Positions 53,309 to 62,006 of a DNA stretch of 64,000 nucleotides are shown one piece after another; position 1 is the stretch's first letter; each line of letters opens with the position of its first letter. Under the pieces are notes generated by a model. That model made no database searches, had not been told where the DNA came from, and saw only the letters and a program-made list of their open reading frames with translations. Source of the stretch: Flavobacterium chilense (lineage in GTDB: Bacteria; Bacteroidota; Bacteroidia; Flavobacteriales; Flavobacteriaceae); contig NZ_LSYT01000005.1 in the NCBI RefSeq assembly GCF_001602525.1, forward strand, positions 186,001 to 250,000, given 5' to 3'. Made by a program: the position numbers and the translations under genes.

Positions 53309-53458
53309 TCCTTTTTTTAATTATTTAACAAATATAATATTTTAGATCTTTTAATATCGTTTATAGAAAGTAATCGTCGTGTGATAATGATACGAAAAAA
53401 AAGATTTTTAATCTTCGTTACTTTACATTCTAAATTTCGGGATTGCAATAAAAAAGAT

Positions 53459-53466
53459 TAATTTTG
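53459..53466 (+). promoter_or_regulatory. -7 element of murQ
   Basis: TAATTTTG, perfect to TAnnTTTG, 25 bases before the ATG. A TTG stands 13 bases upstream, closer than usual for a -33 element. Confidence 0.5.
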
Positions 53467-53490
53467 AACCGGCTTAATTAACAAGAGAAA

Positions 53491-54303
53491 ATGGCATTTA
53501 CCAAAACCACTGAACAATCTTCAAAATACGAACATTTAGAGAAAATGTCTCTGCATGAATTACTTACCAACATCAATCAGGAAGATAAAACCGTTCCAAA
53601 TGCAGTCGAAAAAGCAATACCACAAATTGAAGCATTAGTTACCCAAATAGTTGCTAAACTCCAGCTGGGCGGACGATTGTTTTATATTGGAGCCGGAACA
53701 TCCGGCCGATTAGGTGTCGTTGATGCCTCAGAATGCCCTCCTACTTTTGGTGTTCCTTTTGATTTGGTAAACGGAATCATCGCCGGAGGTGATACTGCTA
53801 TTCGTCGCGCTGTAGAAAATGCAGAAGATAATGCTACACAAGCCTGGATCGACTTACAAAACAATAATATTGGTGCAAATGATGTTGTGATTGGTATCGC
53901 AGCTTCCGGAACAACTCCGTATGTTATTGGTGGTTTAGAAACCTGTAATCAAAATAATATCCTGACAGGTTGTATTACTAATAATGCAGGAAGTCCGTTG
54001 GCACTAACTGCTCAATTTCCTATTGAAGTTGTTGTAGGTCCTGAATTTATTACAGGAAGTTCAAGAATGAAAGCCGGAACTGCCCAAAAATTAGTTTTGA
54101 ATATGATTTCGACAGCTGCCATGATTCAGATTGGAAAAGTAAGAGGCAATAAAATGGTCGATATGCAGCTAAGCAATGTAAAGTTGATAGATCGTGGTGT
54201 AAAGATGATCATGGGAGAAATTCCGGTTTCTTATGATGAAGCCTCAGAATTATTAAAAAAATATGGCAGTGTAAGAAACGCTGTTGATAATTATAACAAG
54301 TAA
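53491..54303 (+). CDS. murQ: N-acetylmuramic acid 6-phosphate etherase
   Basis: Cleaves the lactyl ether of MurNAc-6-phosphate to give GlcNAc-6-phosphate in cell-wall recycling. 270 residues: a SIS domain (about 40-220) with YIGAGTSGRLGVVDASECPPT, AASGTTPYVIGG and GSSRMKAGTAQK. It is a little shorter at the C-terminus than E. coli MurQ (298). It begins a run of + strand genes; the following DUF6095 gene is a common flavobacterial neighbour. Confidence 0.92.
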   Translation: MAFTKTTEQSSKYEHLEKMSLHELLTNINQEDKTVPNAVEKAIPQIEALVTQIVAKLQLGGRLFYIGAGTSGRLGVVDASECPPTFGVPFDLVNGIIAGGDTAIRRAVENAEDNATQAWIDLQNNNIGANDVVIGIAASGTTPYVIGGLETCNQNNILTGCITNNAGSPLALTAQFPIEVVVGPEFITGSSRMKAGTAQKLVLNMISTAAMIQIGKVRGNKMVDMQLSNVKLIDRGVKMIMGEIPVSYDEASELLKKYGSVRNAVDNYNK

Positions 54304-54309
54304 AAATGT

Positions 54310-54388
54310 TTCGGCATTGTTTGTACAAAGAATGTAAAGTTTTAGGCAGAGTTTGAAACTTGAAACAAAAAAACCTGAAACAAAATTA
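54310..54388. repeat. GAAAC-rich intergenic sequence
   Basis: The gap after murQ contains GTTTGAAACTTGAAAC and ACCTGAAAC repeats typical of flavobacterial dispersed sequence (from memory). It is weak compared with the other repeats. Confidence 0.35.
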
Positions 54389-54392
54389 AAAT

Positions 54393-54614
54393 ATGGCAAC
54401 AAATAAAGAATTACTGGGAAAAGGAATTAAATACTTATCAGGTTCACTGCCTCTATTATTTATTGGTCCTTCTTTAATATATAATGCTTTCATGAATCAG
54501 CATACCAACTGGCATTATCTGGTTTTAGGAATTGGAATTGTGGCTTGTCTAAGTGCCATGTTTTTAATTTTTTACGGATTAAAAATCATTATGAAAGGGT
54601 TATTTAATGACTAA
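54393..54614 (+). CDS. DUF6095 family small membrane protein
   Basis: 73 residues with two helices (about 14-31 and 42-64). Conserved small protein of Flavobacteriia of unknown function that I associate with murQ. The ATG at 54393 follows an A-rich leader. Confidence 0.65.
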   Translation: MATNKELLGKGIKYLSGSLPLLFIGPSLIYNAFMNQHTNWHYLVLGIGIVACLSAMFLIFYGLKIIMKGLFND

Positions 54615-54668
54615 CACTCTGATTTAATTACAACTAATTCTTTTAAATCTCCCTATACAAGCAAAGTT

Positions 54669-55241
54669 ATGGAAAGTCTAATTCACATTCAGAAAACCTT
54701 CGAGAAAGTCATTTACATTGATAAAAAAATAAACAATCGGGAGTTTGAAGATTGTGTTTTTAAAAACTGTGATTTCTCAAATAGCAATTTTGCTTATAAT
54801 ACTTTTTTAGATTGCGAATTTATCGACTGCAATTTGTCAATGACAAGTTTGTCAGGTACAAATCTAAAAAATGTGACTTTTAAAAACTGTAAGCTTTTAG
54901 GAATTGCCTTTAACGAATGCGACGATTTTTTATTTCAGGTTTATTTTGAAGAATGTGCACTTGATTATGCGGCATTCTCTAACAAAAAAATGCCAAAGAC
55001 CAAATTTATCAATTCATCATTACGAGATGTCGCTTTTATTGGCTGCAACCTGACCAGTTCATTATTTGATAATTGCAATTTAGAAGGCGCTATTTTTAAC
55101 GACACTCAATTAGCCAGTGTTGATTTCAGGACAGCTTATAATTATAAAATCGATCCGGAATTTAACCCAATGCGAAAAGCACAGTTTTCTACTCAGGGAA
55201 TCGTTGGGCTTTTAGATAAATACGATATTAAAATTGTTTAA
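54669..55241 (+). CDS. Pentapeptide repeat protein
   Basis: 190 residues with repeats A(D/N)LXX from about 20-160, for example FEDCVFKNCDFSNSNFAYN and LKNVTFKNCKLLG. This gives a right-handed quadrilateral beta helix. Such proteins can mimic DNA and protect gyrase from quinolones, but most have no known role. The C-terminal 25 residues (FSTQGIVGLLDKYDIKIV) are the usual cap. Confidence 0.85.
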   Translation: MESLIHIQKTFEKVIYIDKKINNREFEDCVFKNCDFSNSNFAYNTFLDCEFIDCNLSMTSLSGTNLKNVTFKNCKLLGIAFNECDDFLFQVYFEECALDYAAFSNKKMPKTKFINSSLRDVAFIGCNLTSSLFDNCNLEGAIFNDTQLASVDFRTAYNYKIDPEFNPMRKAQFSTQGIVGLLDKYDIKIV

Positions 55242-55319
55242 AAATCCGGGCATTAATAATGATACAAAATGCTGTAAATTTCACAAATTCACCCCAATTA
55301 AAGTTATAATTATTTTCAT

Positions 55320-55385
55320 TGAAATATAGAATTTGTGCAAATTCGTAGCGAACAATAACATATTTCCGTAGCGGAAAGTACTCTA
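55320..55385. repeat. Repetitive intergenic sequence before the DinB-like gene
   Basis: TTTGTGCAAATTCGTAGCG and GTAGCGGAAAG-like units are of a type seen often between flavobacterial genes (from memory). No other copy is found in the window, so the call rests on recollection. Confidence 0.3.
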
Positions 55386-55399
55386 AAATTGTATGTTTT

Positions 55400-55975
55400 A
55401 TGGAAGCAAATGAATCTTATTTAGAAAGCGTTAAAAAGCAATTTTTATATTACAAAATGCTTGGCGAAAAAGCAATAGCGCAATTACAGCCTGAACAGCT
55501 TTTTATATCTGTAAACGATGATACCAATAGTATTGCGACTATAATTAAACATATTTCTGGCAATATGCTGTCGAGATGGACAGATTTCCTGACTTCTGAT
55601 GGTGAAAAAGAATGGCGAAACCGTGATGCTGAATTTGAAAACGACTTACGATCAAAAGAAGAAGTGTTAGTGGTTTGGAATAAAGGATGGGATTGCTTTG
55701 AAAATGCTTTGAATGGCTTAAAACCGGAACAGCTTTCAGACATTATTTATATCCGTAATGAAGGTCATACCGTAATCGAAGCTATAAGTCGTCAACTGGC
55801 ACATTATCCTTATCATATTGGGCAAATTGTTTTTTATGCCAAACAGCTTAAAAATGGTTCCTGGGACAGTTTATCGATCCCGAAAAATAAATCAGGAAAT
55901 TACAATGCCGAAAAGTTTGCTAAGGAAAAAGAAATTAAGAACTTTACGGATGATGAATTAGAAAGACTGAAATAA
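55400..55975 (+). CDS. DinB-like / DUF1572 family protein
   Basis: 191 residues forming a four-helix bundle of the DinB/YfiT superfamily. A conserved His in IKHISGNML, and two His in QLAHYPYHIGQIVFYAK, are at metal-site positions; the W-R-N-R-D and D-S-L-S-I-P segments mark the DUF1572 form. Superfamily members can bind zinc and act on thiols (bacillithiol transferases), but the role of this type is not known. Confidence 0.8.
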   Translation: MEANESYLESVKKQFLYYKMLGEKAIAQLQPEQLFISVNDDTNSIATIIKHISGNMLSRWTDFLTSDGEKEWRNRDAEFENDLRSKEEVLVVWNKGWDCFENALNGLKPEQLSDIIYIRNEGHTVIEAISRQLAHYPYHIGQIVFYAKQLKNGSWDSLSIPKNKSGNYNAEKFAKEKEIKNFTDDELERLK

Positions 55976-55977
55976 TT

Positions 55978-56044
55978 CTTGTCAGGCTGAGCAAAGTCGA
56001 AGCCCTTTTAAGAACGAAATTGTTCGGGTCTGCTGAGGATCACA
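55978..56044. repeat. GTCAGGCTGAGC intergenic repeat
   Basis: CTTGTCAGGCTGAGC and AAAGTCGAAGCCC followed by a TCTGCTGAGGATCAC end. This is a repeat family I know from many Flavobacterium genomes as frequent intergenic sequence. It is imperfectly palindromic (AAGAACG and TGTTCGG internally). It lies downstream of the DinB-like gene. Confidence 0.6.
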
Positions 56045-56167
56045 TGAAAAACATTTGTACTTTCTAGCCCTGATTGCAATGAAAATCCTTTTTATTTTTT
56101 TCTTTAAAAAATAAAAAGATTGTAATGAAAAGCAGGATTAGCTCCTAAAAAAAACAACTTATTTAAA

Positions 56168-56539
56168 ATGAAAAAAATACTATTCTTATTTCCGATACTG
56201 GCTTTGGTATCCTGCTACAATGCTGAACACAATTGTAAAGATTTTAAAAACGGAAAATTCAAGTTTGAGTTTGAAGTAAATGGCGTAAAAAAAACTACCG
56301 TTTTTGAGCGCAAAGATGGTATTGAAATTGAAACTTTTGATGGAAAAACGGATACCTCAACTGTACGCTGGGTAAGTGATTGCGAATATATTCTGCAAAA
56401 GAAACACCCAAAAAATATGGCCGAAGAAAAAGCTATTAGCATGAAGATTTTAACTACTTCTAAGGATTCATATACTTTTGAATTTGGTATGGTAGGTTCT
56501 GATCAGAAACAACGTGGTACGGTTGTAAAAGTGGAGTAA
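56168..56539 (+). CDS. Small lipoprotein
   Basis: 123 residues. Lipoprotein signal MKKILFLFPILALVSC (Cys16), then a compact beta-rich domain with two Cys (HNCKDF, VSDCEYI). It resembles the small secreted Bacteroidota family with a C-K-x-F-K-x-G-x-F-x-F start. I do not know its function. It is 25 bases before the TerC gene and probably co-transcribed. Confidence 0.65.
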   Translation: MKKILFLFPILALVSCYNAEHNCKDFKNGKFKFEFEVNGVKKTTVFERKDGIEIETFDGKTDTSTVRWVSDCEYILQKKHPKNMAEEKAISMKILTTSKDSYTFEFGMVGSDQKQRGTVVKVE

Positions 56540-56564
56540 TTAATCTAACGAAACAATTTTTGGT

Positions 56565-57338
56565 ATGGAAGTTTTTTTGAATCCCGATGCATGGATCGCT
56601 TTATTGACGCTGACTTTTCTTGAAATTGTTTTAGGAATTGATAATATCATTTTTATTTCGATTGTAACTGGAAAATTACCTGAGGAAGATCGCAAAAAGG
56701 CAACAAGAATTGGTTTGTTTCTCGCTATGTTTATGCGAATTGCTTTATTGATGGGGATTTCATATTTAATTGCTATGAAAGCTACATTATTTAGTATTAA
56801 CTGGGGCTGGTTTGAAGGCGATTTTACCGGACAGGCTTTGATTTTGTTTTTGGGAGGTTTATTTTTAATTTATAAAAGTACCAAAGAAATTAGTGAAAAG
56901 GTAGATCATAAAGGTGATGAAGAAAAGACTATAGAAACGGCTGCCAAAAAATCATTTTCGAATGTTATTTTACAAATTTTACTGATCGATTTAATCTTTT
57001 CTGTCGATTCTATCTTAACAGCAGTTGGTATGACAAATGGTGTTCCTGGTGCATTGACGATTATGATTACAGCAGTTATTATATCGGTTATGGTAATGAT
57101 GTTATTTGCTGTTCCGGTTGGAAATTTCGTGAATAAAAACCCTTCTATTCAAATATTAGGACTTTCATTTTTGATCCTGATAGGATTTATGCTAATTACT
57201 GAAAGCATGCATTTATCGAATGCTTCGCTTGCCGGGGAGCATATTGGCGCGGTACCTAAAGGTTATTTGTATTTTGCGATTTCTTTTTCGCTGGCGGTAG
57301 AATTTATCAATATGCGAATCCGAAAAAAACAATCATAA
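56565..57338 (+). CDS. TerC family integral membrane protein
   Basis: 257 residues with about seven helices. The TerC signatures LEIVLGIDNIIFISI and LLIDLIFSVDSILTAVGM have Asp residues that may bind a metal ion. Family members include tellurite-resistance TerC and manganese exporters used to load secreted enzymes. The gene is alone here, without a ter cluster, which favours the metal-export role. Confidence 0.82.
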   Translation: MEVFLNPDAWIALLTLTFLEIVLGIDNIIFISIVTGKLPEEDRKKATRIGLFLAMFMRIALLMGISYLIAMKATLFSINWGWFEGDFTGQALILFLGGLFLIYKSTKEISEKVDHKGDEEKTIETAAKKSFSNVILQILLIDLIFSVDSILTAVGMTNGVPGALTIMITAVIISVMVMMLFAVPVGNFVNKNPSIQILGLSFLILIGFMLITESMHLSNASLAGEHIGAVPKGYLYFAISFSLAVEFINMRIRKKQS

Positions 57339-57342
57339 ATTT

Positions 57343-57369
57343 AAAAGTTCCTTTTTGGAACTTTTTTTT
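57343..57369 (+). terminator. Terminator after the TerC gene
   Basis: AAAAGTTCC (57343-57351), loop TTTTT, GGAACTTTT (57357-57365) and a T run. Confidence 0.85.
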
Positions 57370-57482
57370 ATCCTGCACTTCAGGCAAATAAAAGTTCATG
57401 TTTTAAGGCAAATTAAAAAAAGTTTAAAGGTGTTTCTTTTACATTTCTATTTTAAGTCTTACTTTAGAACCAAATCTAACGT

Positions 57483-59402
57483 ATGAAAAATACCATTTCG
57501 CAAAGGGTTGCCGACTTTTTAAAAGGCTTCCCTCCTTTTAGCTTTTTACATCAAAAAGATTTAGAAAAATTATCTGAACAGATTTCTATTGTTTATAAAG
57601 ATAAAGACGCTGTGATTTTTGCCGAAAACGATAAAACCCATGATTCATTTTATGTCGTTCACAAAGGAGCTGTCGCACTCAAAAAAAGTACAAAAAACAC
57701 TGTTTTGGATATGTGTGATGAGGGAGATATTTTTGGATTACGTCCGTTATTAGCTCAGGAAAACTACATCATGGAAGCTGTTGCGCACGAAGAAACCATA
57801 TTATATGCTATTCCCATTTCGGTTTTTAAACCTTATGCGCTTGAAAACAGAAATGTTGGTAATTTCCTGATTGAAAGTTACGCCTCAAACACCAGAAATC
57901 CGTACTCTGATATTCATAAAGATAAATTATACGGAGATGATGCACTAAATGACAATCTCCATTCCAGTAATCATTCTTTTGATCTGGCTCCAATTAAATA
58001 TTCAAAGAAAATTGTGACTTGTAGCCCGTCAACAACAGTTCGCGATATTGCCAAGATCATGAATCAGAAAAAAGTGGGTGCCATATTAATTGTTGATGAA
58101 ATGCTGCCTATTGGTATTTTAACAGACAAAGACCTTCGTAATAAAATTGTCACAGGAGATTATCCCATTACCACAACTGCGGAAACTATTATGACAAAAC
58201 CTGTTATTACGTATCCCAAAAAAATGACGGTTACCGAAGCACAGATGGCCATGATGAAAAGTAATATCAGTCATTTATGTTTAACAAAAGATGGTACTGT
58301 AAACACAAAAGCAGTTGGAATTTTATCGAAACACGATGTAATGGTTGCGCTCGGGAACAATCCGGCTGTTTTAATAAAGGCTTTAAAACGAACTAAAAAA
58401 ATCAAGGAAATAAAGCCAATTCGCAACCAGATTATGCAATTATTACAAGGTTATCTGGATCAAAATATTCCGATGACGCTGATTACAAAGATCATTACAG
58501 AGCTTAATGAGGCTTGTACGAATCGTGTTATTGAAATTTGTCTGGATAAAATGAGCAGTCCCCCTCCCGTAAAATTTGCGTGGCTGGCACTTGGCAGCCA
58601 GGGACGAGGCGAACAAATGCTTCATACAGATCAGGACAATGCGATTGTTTATGAAAATGTATCGGAAGTTTTTAAAGACGAAACAAAAATCTATTTCCTA
58701 AAATTTGCTGCCCTTGTCAACAAAGGTCTTTTTGATATTGGTTACGATTACTGTCCTGCCGAAATGATGGCTTCGAATCCAAAATGGTGTATGAGTCTGG
58801 ACGAATGGAAAAGTCAGGTAAAACACTGGATAACAAATCCCGGAAAAAATGAAGTATTACTTTCTTTTATATTTTTTGATTATAGCCTCACGTATGGAGA
58901 TACTGAAATTGTAAATGAACTTTCGGAATTTATATTTGAAAACGTAAAAGCAAATCCTGTTTTTTACGTTCATTTGGTTAGTGGTGCCTTGCAAAGTCCT
59001 TCGCCAACCGGTTTTTTCAGGCAATTTTTAGTAGAACAGGACGGAGCCAATAAAGATCATTTTGATATTAAAAGAAGAGCTTTAATGCCCTTAACGGATG
59101 CTGCACGTGTATTGATCCTGTCCCATTCGGTTAAATCGATTAGCAATACTGCAGAACGATTCGAAAAACTGGCAGAGTTAGAGCCCAATAACAGCGAATT
59201 GTATTTATCCTGTTCTTATTCGTTTAAAGCGTTACTGAAATTCAGAACCAAACAAGGACTTTTACATCACGATTCAGGACAATTTATTGCACTTGAAACG
59301 TTATCAAAAATGGAAAAAATTAAACTAAAAAGAACATTTAAAACGATTAAAGAGCTTCAGGAATTAATTTCGGTCCGTTTTAATATTTCAAATCTGGTAT
59401 AA
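57483..59402 (+). CDS. CNB-CBS-DUF294 nucleotidyltransferase-like signalling protein
   Basis: 639 residues. An N-terminal cyclic-nucleotide-binding barrel (about 15-130) is followed by two CBS domains (about 175-290). The DUF294 putative nucleotidyltransferase (about 315-460) has G371-S-x2-R-G-E-x4-T-D383-Q-D385-N. A helical DUF294_C domain lies at about 490-635. The fold suggests that it uridylylates or otherwise modifies a partner depending on nucleotide levels; this is inference. Its stop codon overlaps the ATG of the exonuclease by 1 base. In proteobacteria this pair is found with an acetate/solute symporter operon; none is present here. Confidence 0.85.
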   Translation: MKNTISQRVADFLKGFPPFSFLHQKDLEKLSEQISIVYKDKDAVIFAENDKTHDSFYVVHKGAVALKKSTKNTVLDMCDEGDIFGLRPLLAQENYIMEAVAHEETILYAIPISVFKPYALENRNVGNFLIESYASNTRNPYSDIHKDKLYGDDALNDNLHSSNHSFDLAPIKYSKKIVTCSPSTTVRDIAKIMNQKKVGAILIVDEMLPIGILTDKDLRNKIVTGDYPITTTAETIMTKPVITYPKKMTVTEAQMAMMKSNISHLCLTKDGTVNTKAVGILSKHDVMVALGNNPAVLIKALKRTKKIKEIKPIRNQIMQLLQGYLDQNIPMTLITKIITELNEACTNRVIEICLDKMSSPPPVKFAWLALGSQGRGEQMLHTDQDNAIVYENVSEVFKDETKIYFLKFAALVNKGLFDIGYDYCPAEMMASNPKWCMSLDEWKSQVKHWITNPGKNEVLLSFIFFDYSLTYGDTEIVNELSEFIFENVKANPVFYVHLVSGALQSPSPTGFFRQFLVEQDGANKDHFDIKRRALMPLTDAARVLILSHSVKSISNTAERFEKLAELEPNNSELYLSCSYSFKALLKFRTKQGLLHHDSGQFIALETLSKMEKIKLKRTFKTIKELQELISVRFNISNLV

Positions 59403-60031
59403 TGAAGAGTTTACTTAATTTCTGGAAAAAAGAAGAAGAACCTTTTGATGAAAATACCACAATCGAAGAAACCCGTTTTGTGGTTTTAGATACCGAAACC
59501 ACTGGTTTTGATTATGATCACGACCGGATATTATGTATTGGTGCTTTGGTTCTACAAAACGGAACAATCGCAATACAAAATAGTTTTGAAGTTTATATCG
59601 AACAGGATCATTACGACAAATCGACAGCACAGATTCATGGTATCTTAAAAGATTTGCTTGTTAAACGTCCAAGCGAATTAGAGGTTTTACAGCAGTTTCT
59701 GGATTTTTTGGAAGATTCGATAATCATAGCACATCATACTATTTTTGATATTACGATGATCAATAAAGCTTTAGAAAGAAACGAACTCCCGCAATTAACA
59801 AACAAAACTTTAGATACAGCTTATTTGTATAAAAAGACTTTAATTAAATCGCATTTGTTTGAACGAAAAGATCATTACACACTGGATGATCTTGCTGATA
59901 AATTTGATATTTCAAAAAAAGACCGTCATACCGCCTTGGGTGATGCGTACATTACTGCAATTGCTTTTTTGAAAATTGTAAAAAAGCTAAAAGAGAAAAA
60001 ACATGTTAATCTGAATTCGCTTTTTAAATAA
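59402..60031 (+). CDS. DnaQ-like 3'-5' exonuclease
   Basis: 209 residues, DEDDh exonuclease. Exo I is FVVLDTETTGFDY (Asp and Glu), exo II is IIAHHTIFDITMINKAL, exo III is KDRHTALGDAYITAIAF (His and Asp). The domain covers about 25-190. It could trim DNA or RNA ends. Translation is coupled to the CNB-CBS-DUF294 gene, so the two probably work together. Confidence 0.85.
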   Translation: MKSLLNFWKKEEEPFDENTTIEETRFVVLDTETTGFDYDHDRILCIGALVLQNGTIAIQNSFEVYIEQDHYDKSTAQIHGILKDLLVKRPSELEVLQQFLDFLEDSIIIAHHTIFDITMINKALERNELPQLTNKTLDTAYLYKKTLIKSHLFERKDHYTLDDLADKFDISKKDRHTALGDAYITAIAFLKIVKKLKEKKHVNLNSLFK

Positions 60032-60085
60032 AAAATGCTGAAATATAATGTATTCTTAGCATTGCTTTATCCCAAATTATAAACA

Positions 60086-60119
60086 AAAAATCCATTCGTC
60101 CCCAAGCGAATGGATTTTT
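60086..60119. terminator. Bidirectional terminator after the exonuclease
   Basis: AAAAATCCATTCG (60086-60098) and CGAATGGATTTTT (60107-60119) around an 8-base loop, between the convergent exonuclease and lipoprotein genes. Confidence 0.85.
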
Positions 60120-60142
60120 GCATTATATAGCATTCTTTAACT

Positions 60143-60625
60143 TTATTCTACTTTACAATCTACTTTAGTCAAGGTATTTTTTTGATCAAATTTCAGCTTT
60201 GTTTTGTCTTTAAAAGATACTTTATTGTTTGTGGTAACTACATCTCCATAACCTTCAATAAGAGTTCCTTCTCTTTGCAAAAAAGCCACTTCTCTTACAG
60301 AAGAAACTCCTTCAGACATAAAGGTATAATCTGCAATTAAAGTATCACCTTTCATGTTTCCAACAATAGTTCCTTCATTTTTGTCTTTTCCGGAAATGTC
60401 ATAATGCAATTTCCCATTCACTTCCTGATGCGAATTAACATTAAAACTCAATTCAATAGTGCTGTTATTTGCTTTTGAAGCGTAGCACTGATTTCCGGCA
60501 GGTTCTGCAATCTCAGCTTCTTTTGGCGGATTTGGAGTAATTTGTACCGGTTCAGTAGTGGTCGTTTTTTTACATGAAATAAAAACGGTTAAAATAAGGG
60601 TCGATATTGCTAATAGTTTTTTCAT
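60143..60625 (-). CDS. Lipoprotein
   Basis: Start at the ATG at 60625 (MKKLLAISTLILTVFISC, Cys18); 160 residues. The longer frame runs back through untranslated sequence. After a Thr/Pro/Glu-rich linker (about 20-45) comes a beta-rich domain (about 50-155) with NQCYASKANNSTIELSFNV and GTIVGNMKGDTLIADYTF. The first Cys (QCY) and the last (VDCKVE) may pair. A conserved Bacteroidota lipoprotein of unknown role. Confidence 0.72.
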   Translation of the reverse strand: MKKLLAISTLILTVFISCKKTTTTEPVQITPNPPKEAEIAEPAGNQCYASKANNSTIELSFNVNSHQEVNGKLHYDISGKDKNEGTIVGNMKGDTLIADYTFMSEGVSSVREVAFLQREGTLIEGYGDVVTTNNKVSFKDKTKLKFDQKNTLTKVDCKVE

Positions 60626-60673
60626 AATTTGTCTTTTTATTTTGTGATTATGATATAAAGTTAGCCTAAATAA

Positions 60674-60708
60674 AAAAAAATCCATTCCTGATAAGAATGG
60701 ATTTTTTT
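60674..60708 (-). terminator. Terminator after the serine palmitoyltransferase-like gene
   Basis: AATCCATTC (60679-60687) and GAATGGATT (60695-60703) with an A tract left and a T run right. The stem sequence is almost the same as in the terminator at 60086-60119. Confidence 0.8.
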
Positions 60709-60746
60709 ATATAATTCCCATATTGGGAATCTATTTCTAAAAGACC

Positions 60747-62006
60747 TTACGAAACGTCTACTGTTGTACGTTCTGCAATTTCTTTGTAAGTTCCGTTTAC
60801 TAATTTCTCACGAATTGCTTCAAAAGCACTCAATGTTTCATCAATATCAGCCAAAGTATGAGAAGCAGTAGGGATCATTCTTAACAAAATAATTCCTTTT
60901 GGAATAACCGGATATACTACAATAGAAAGGAAAATACCATAATTTTCTCTTAAATCATTTACCATAACCATTGCTTCCGGAATACTTCCTTCTAAGTATA
61001 CTGGTGTGATACAAGTATTTGTATCTCCAATATTAAATCCTTTTTCTCTTAAACCATTTTGTAATGCATTTACATTCTCCCAAAGTTTATCTTTGATTTC
61101 AGATGAATTACGCAATAATTCCAAACGTTTTAATGACCCAATTGTCTGAATCATTGGCAACGCTTTTGCAAACATTTGCGAACGTAAATTATATTTTAAG
61201 TAATCAATAACGGTTTTATCTGCTGCTACAAAAGCACCAATATTTGCCATAGATTTTGCAAAAGTAGAGAAGTACACATCGATATCATCTTGTACTCCCT
61301 GCTCCTCACCTGCTCCGGCACCTGTTTTTCCAAGTGTACCAAAACCGTGTGCATCATCTACTAATAAACGGAAATTGTATTTTTGTTTCATCGCAACAAT
61401 TTCTTTCAATTTTCCTTGTTGCCCACGCATTCCAAAAACACCTTCGGTAATAAATAAAATACCACCACCTGTTTCTAATGCCATTTTAGTAGCACGTTGC
61501 AGGTTTTTCTCCATACTTTCAAGATCATTGTGTTTGTATGTAAAACGTTTACCCATGTGTAAACGAACACCATCAATAATACAAGCATGAGAATCGACAT
61601 CATAAACAATAATGTCGTTTTTAGTCACCAAGGCATCGATAATAGATACCATTCCCTGGTAACCAAAATTTAATAAATAAGCTGATTCTTTCATTACAAA
61701 AGCAGCCAGTTCTTCTTCTAATTGTTCGTGGTATTTTGTATGTCCTGACATCATACGAGCTCCCATTGGATAAGCTGCACCAAATTGTATTGCTGCATCT
61801 GTATCTGCCTGGCGAACTTCAGGATGATTAGCCAAGCCGAGGTAATCATTCAAACTCCAGTTTAGAATATTTTTTCCGTGAAATGTCATTCTTGGTCCCA
61901 ACTCTCCTTCTAATTTCGGGAAAACATAGTAACCTTCTGCTTGTGAAGCCCATTTTCCTAAAGGTCCTTTATTGTCCTGAATTCTTTCGAATAAATCTTT
62001 TACCAT
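60747..62006 (-). CDS. PLP-dependent alpha-oxoamine synthase (serine palmitoyltransferase-like)
   Basis: Condenses an amino acid with an acyl thioester. 419 residues. Typical motifs: LNWSLNDYLGLANHPEV, YPMGARMMSGHTKYHEQLEEELA-type stretch (about 79-101), LLVDDAHGFGTLG and the PLP lysine K251 in STFAKSMANIGAF. The A-R-M-M-S-G-x-T form and the adjacent sequence point to the Bacteroidota serine palmitoyltransferase group or the closely related cysteate acyltransferase of sulfonolipid synthesis. 2-Amino-3-ketobutyrate CoA ligase and 8-amino-7-oxononanoate synthase are alternatives. A -7 element TATTTTTG is on the minus strand at 62053-62046. Confidence 0.8.
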   Translation of the reverse strand: MVKDLFERIQDNKGPLGKWASQAEGYYVFPKLEGELGPRMTFHGKNILNWSLNDYLGLANHPEVRQADTDAAIQFGAAYPMGARMMSGHTKYHEQLEEELAAFVMKESAYLLNFGYQGMVSIIDALVTKNDIIVYDVDSHACIIDGVRLHMGKRFTYKHNDLESMEKNLQRATKMALETGGGILFITEGVFGMRGQQGKLKEIVAMKQKYNFRLLVDDAHGFGTLGKTGAGAGEEQGVQDDIDVYFSTFAKSMANIGAFVAADKTVIDYLKYNLRSQMFAKALPMIQTIGSLKRLELLRNSSEIKDKLWENVNALQNGLREKGFNIGDTNTCITPVYLEGSIPEAMVMVNDLRENYGIFLSIVVYPVIPKGIILLRMIPTASHTLADIDETLSAFEAIREKLVNGTYKEIAERTTVDVS

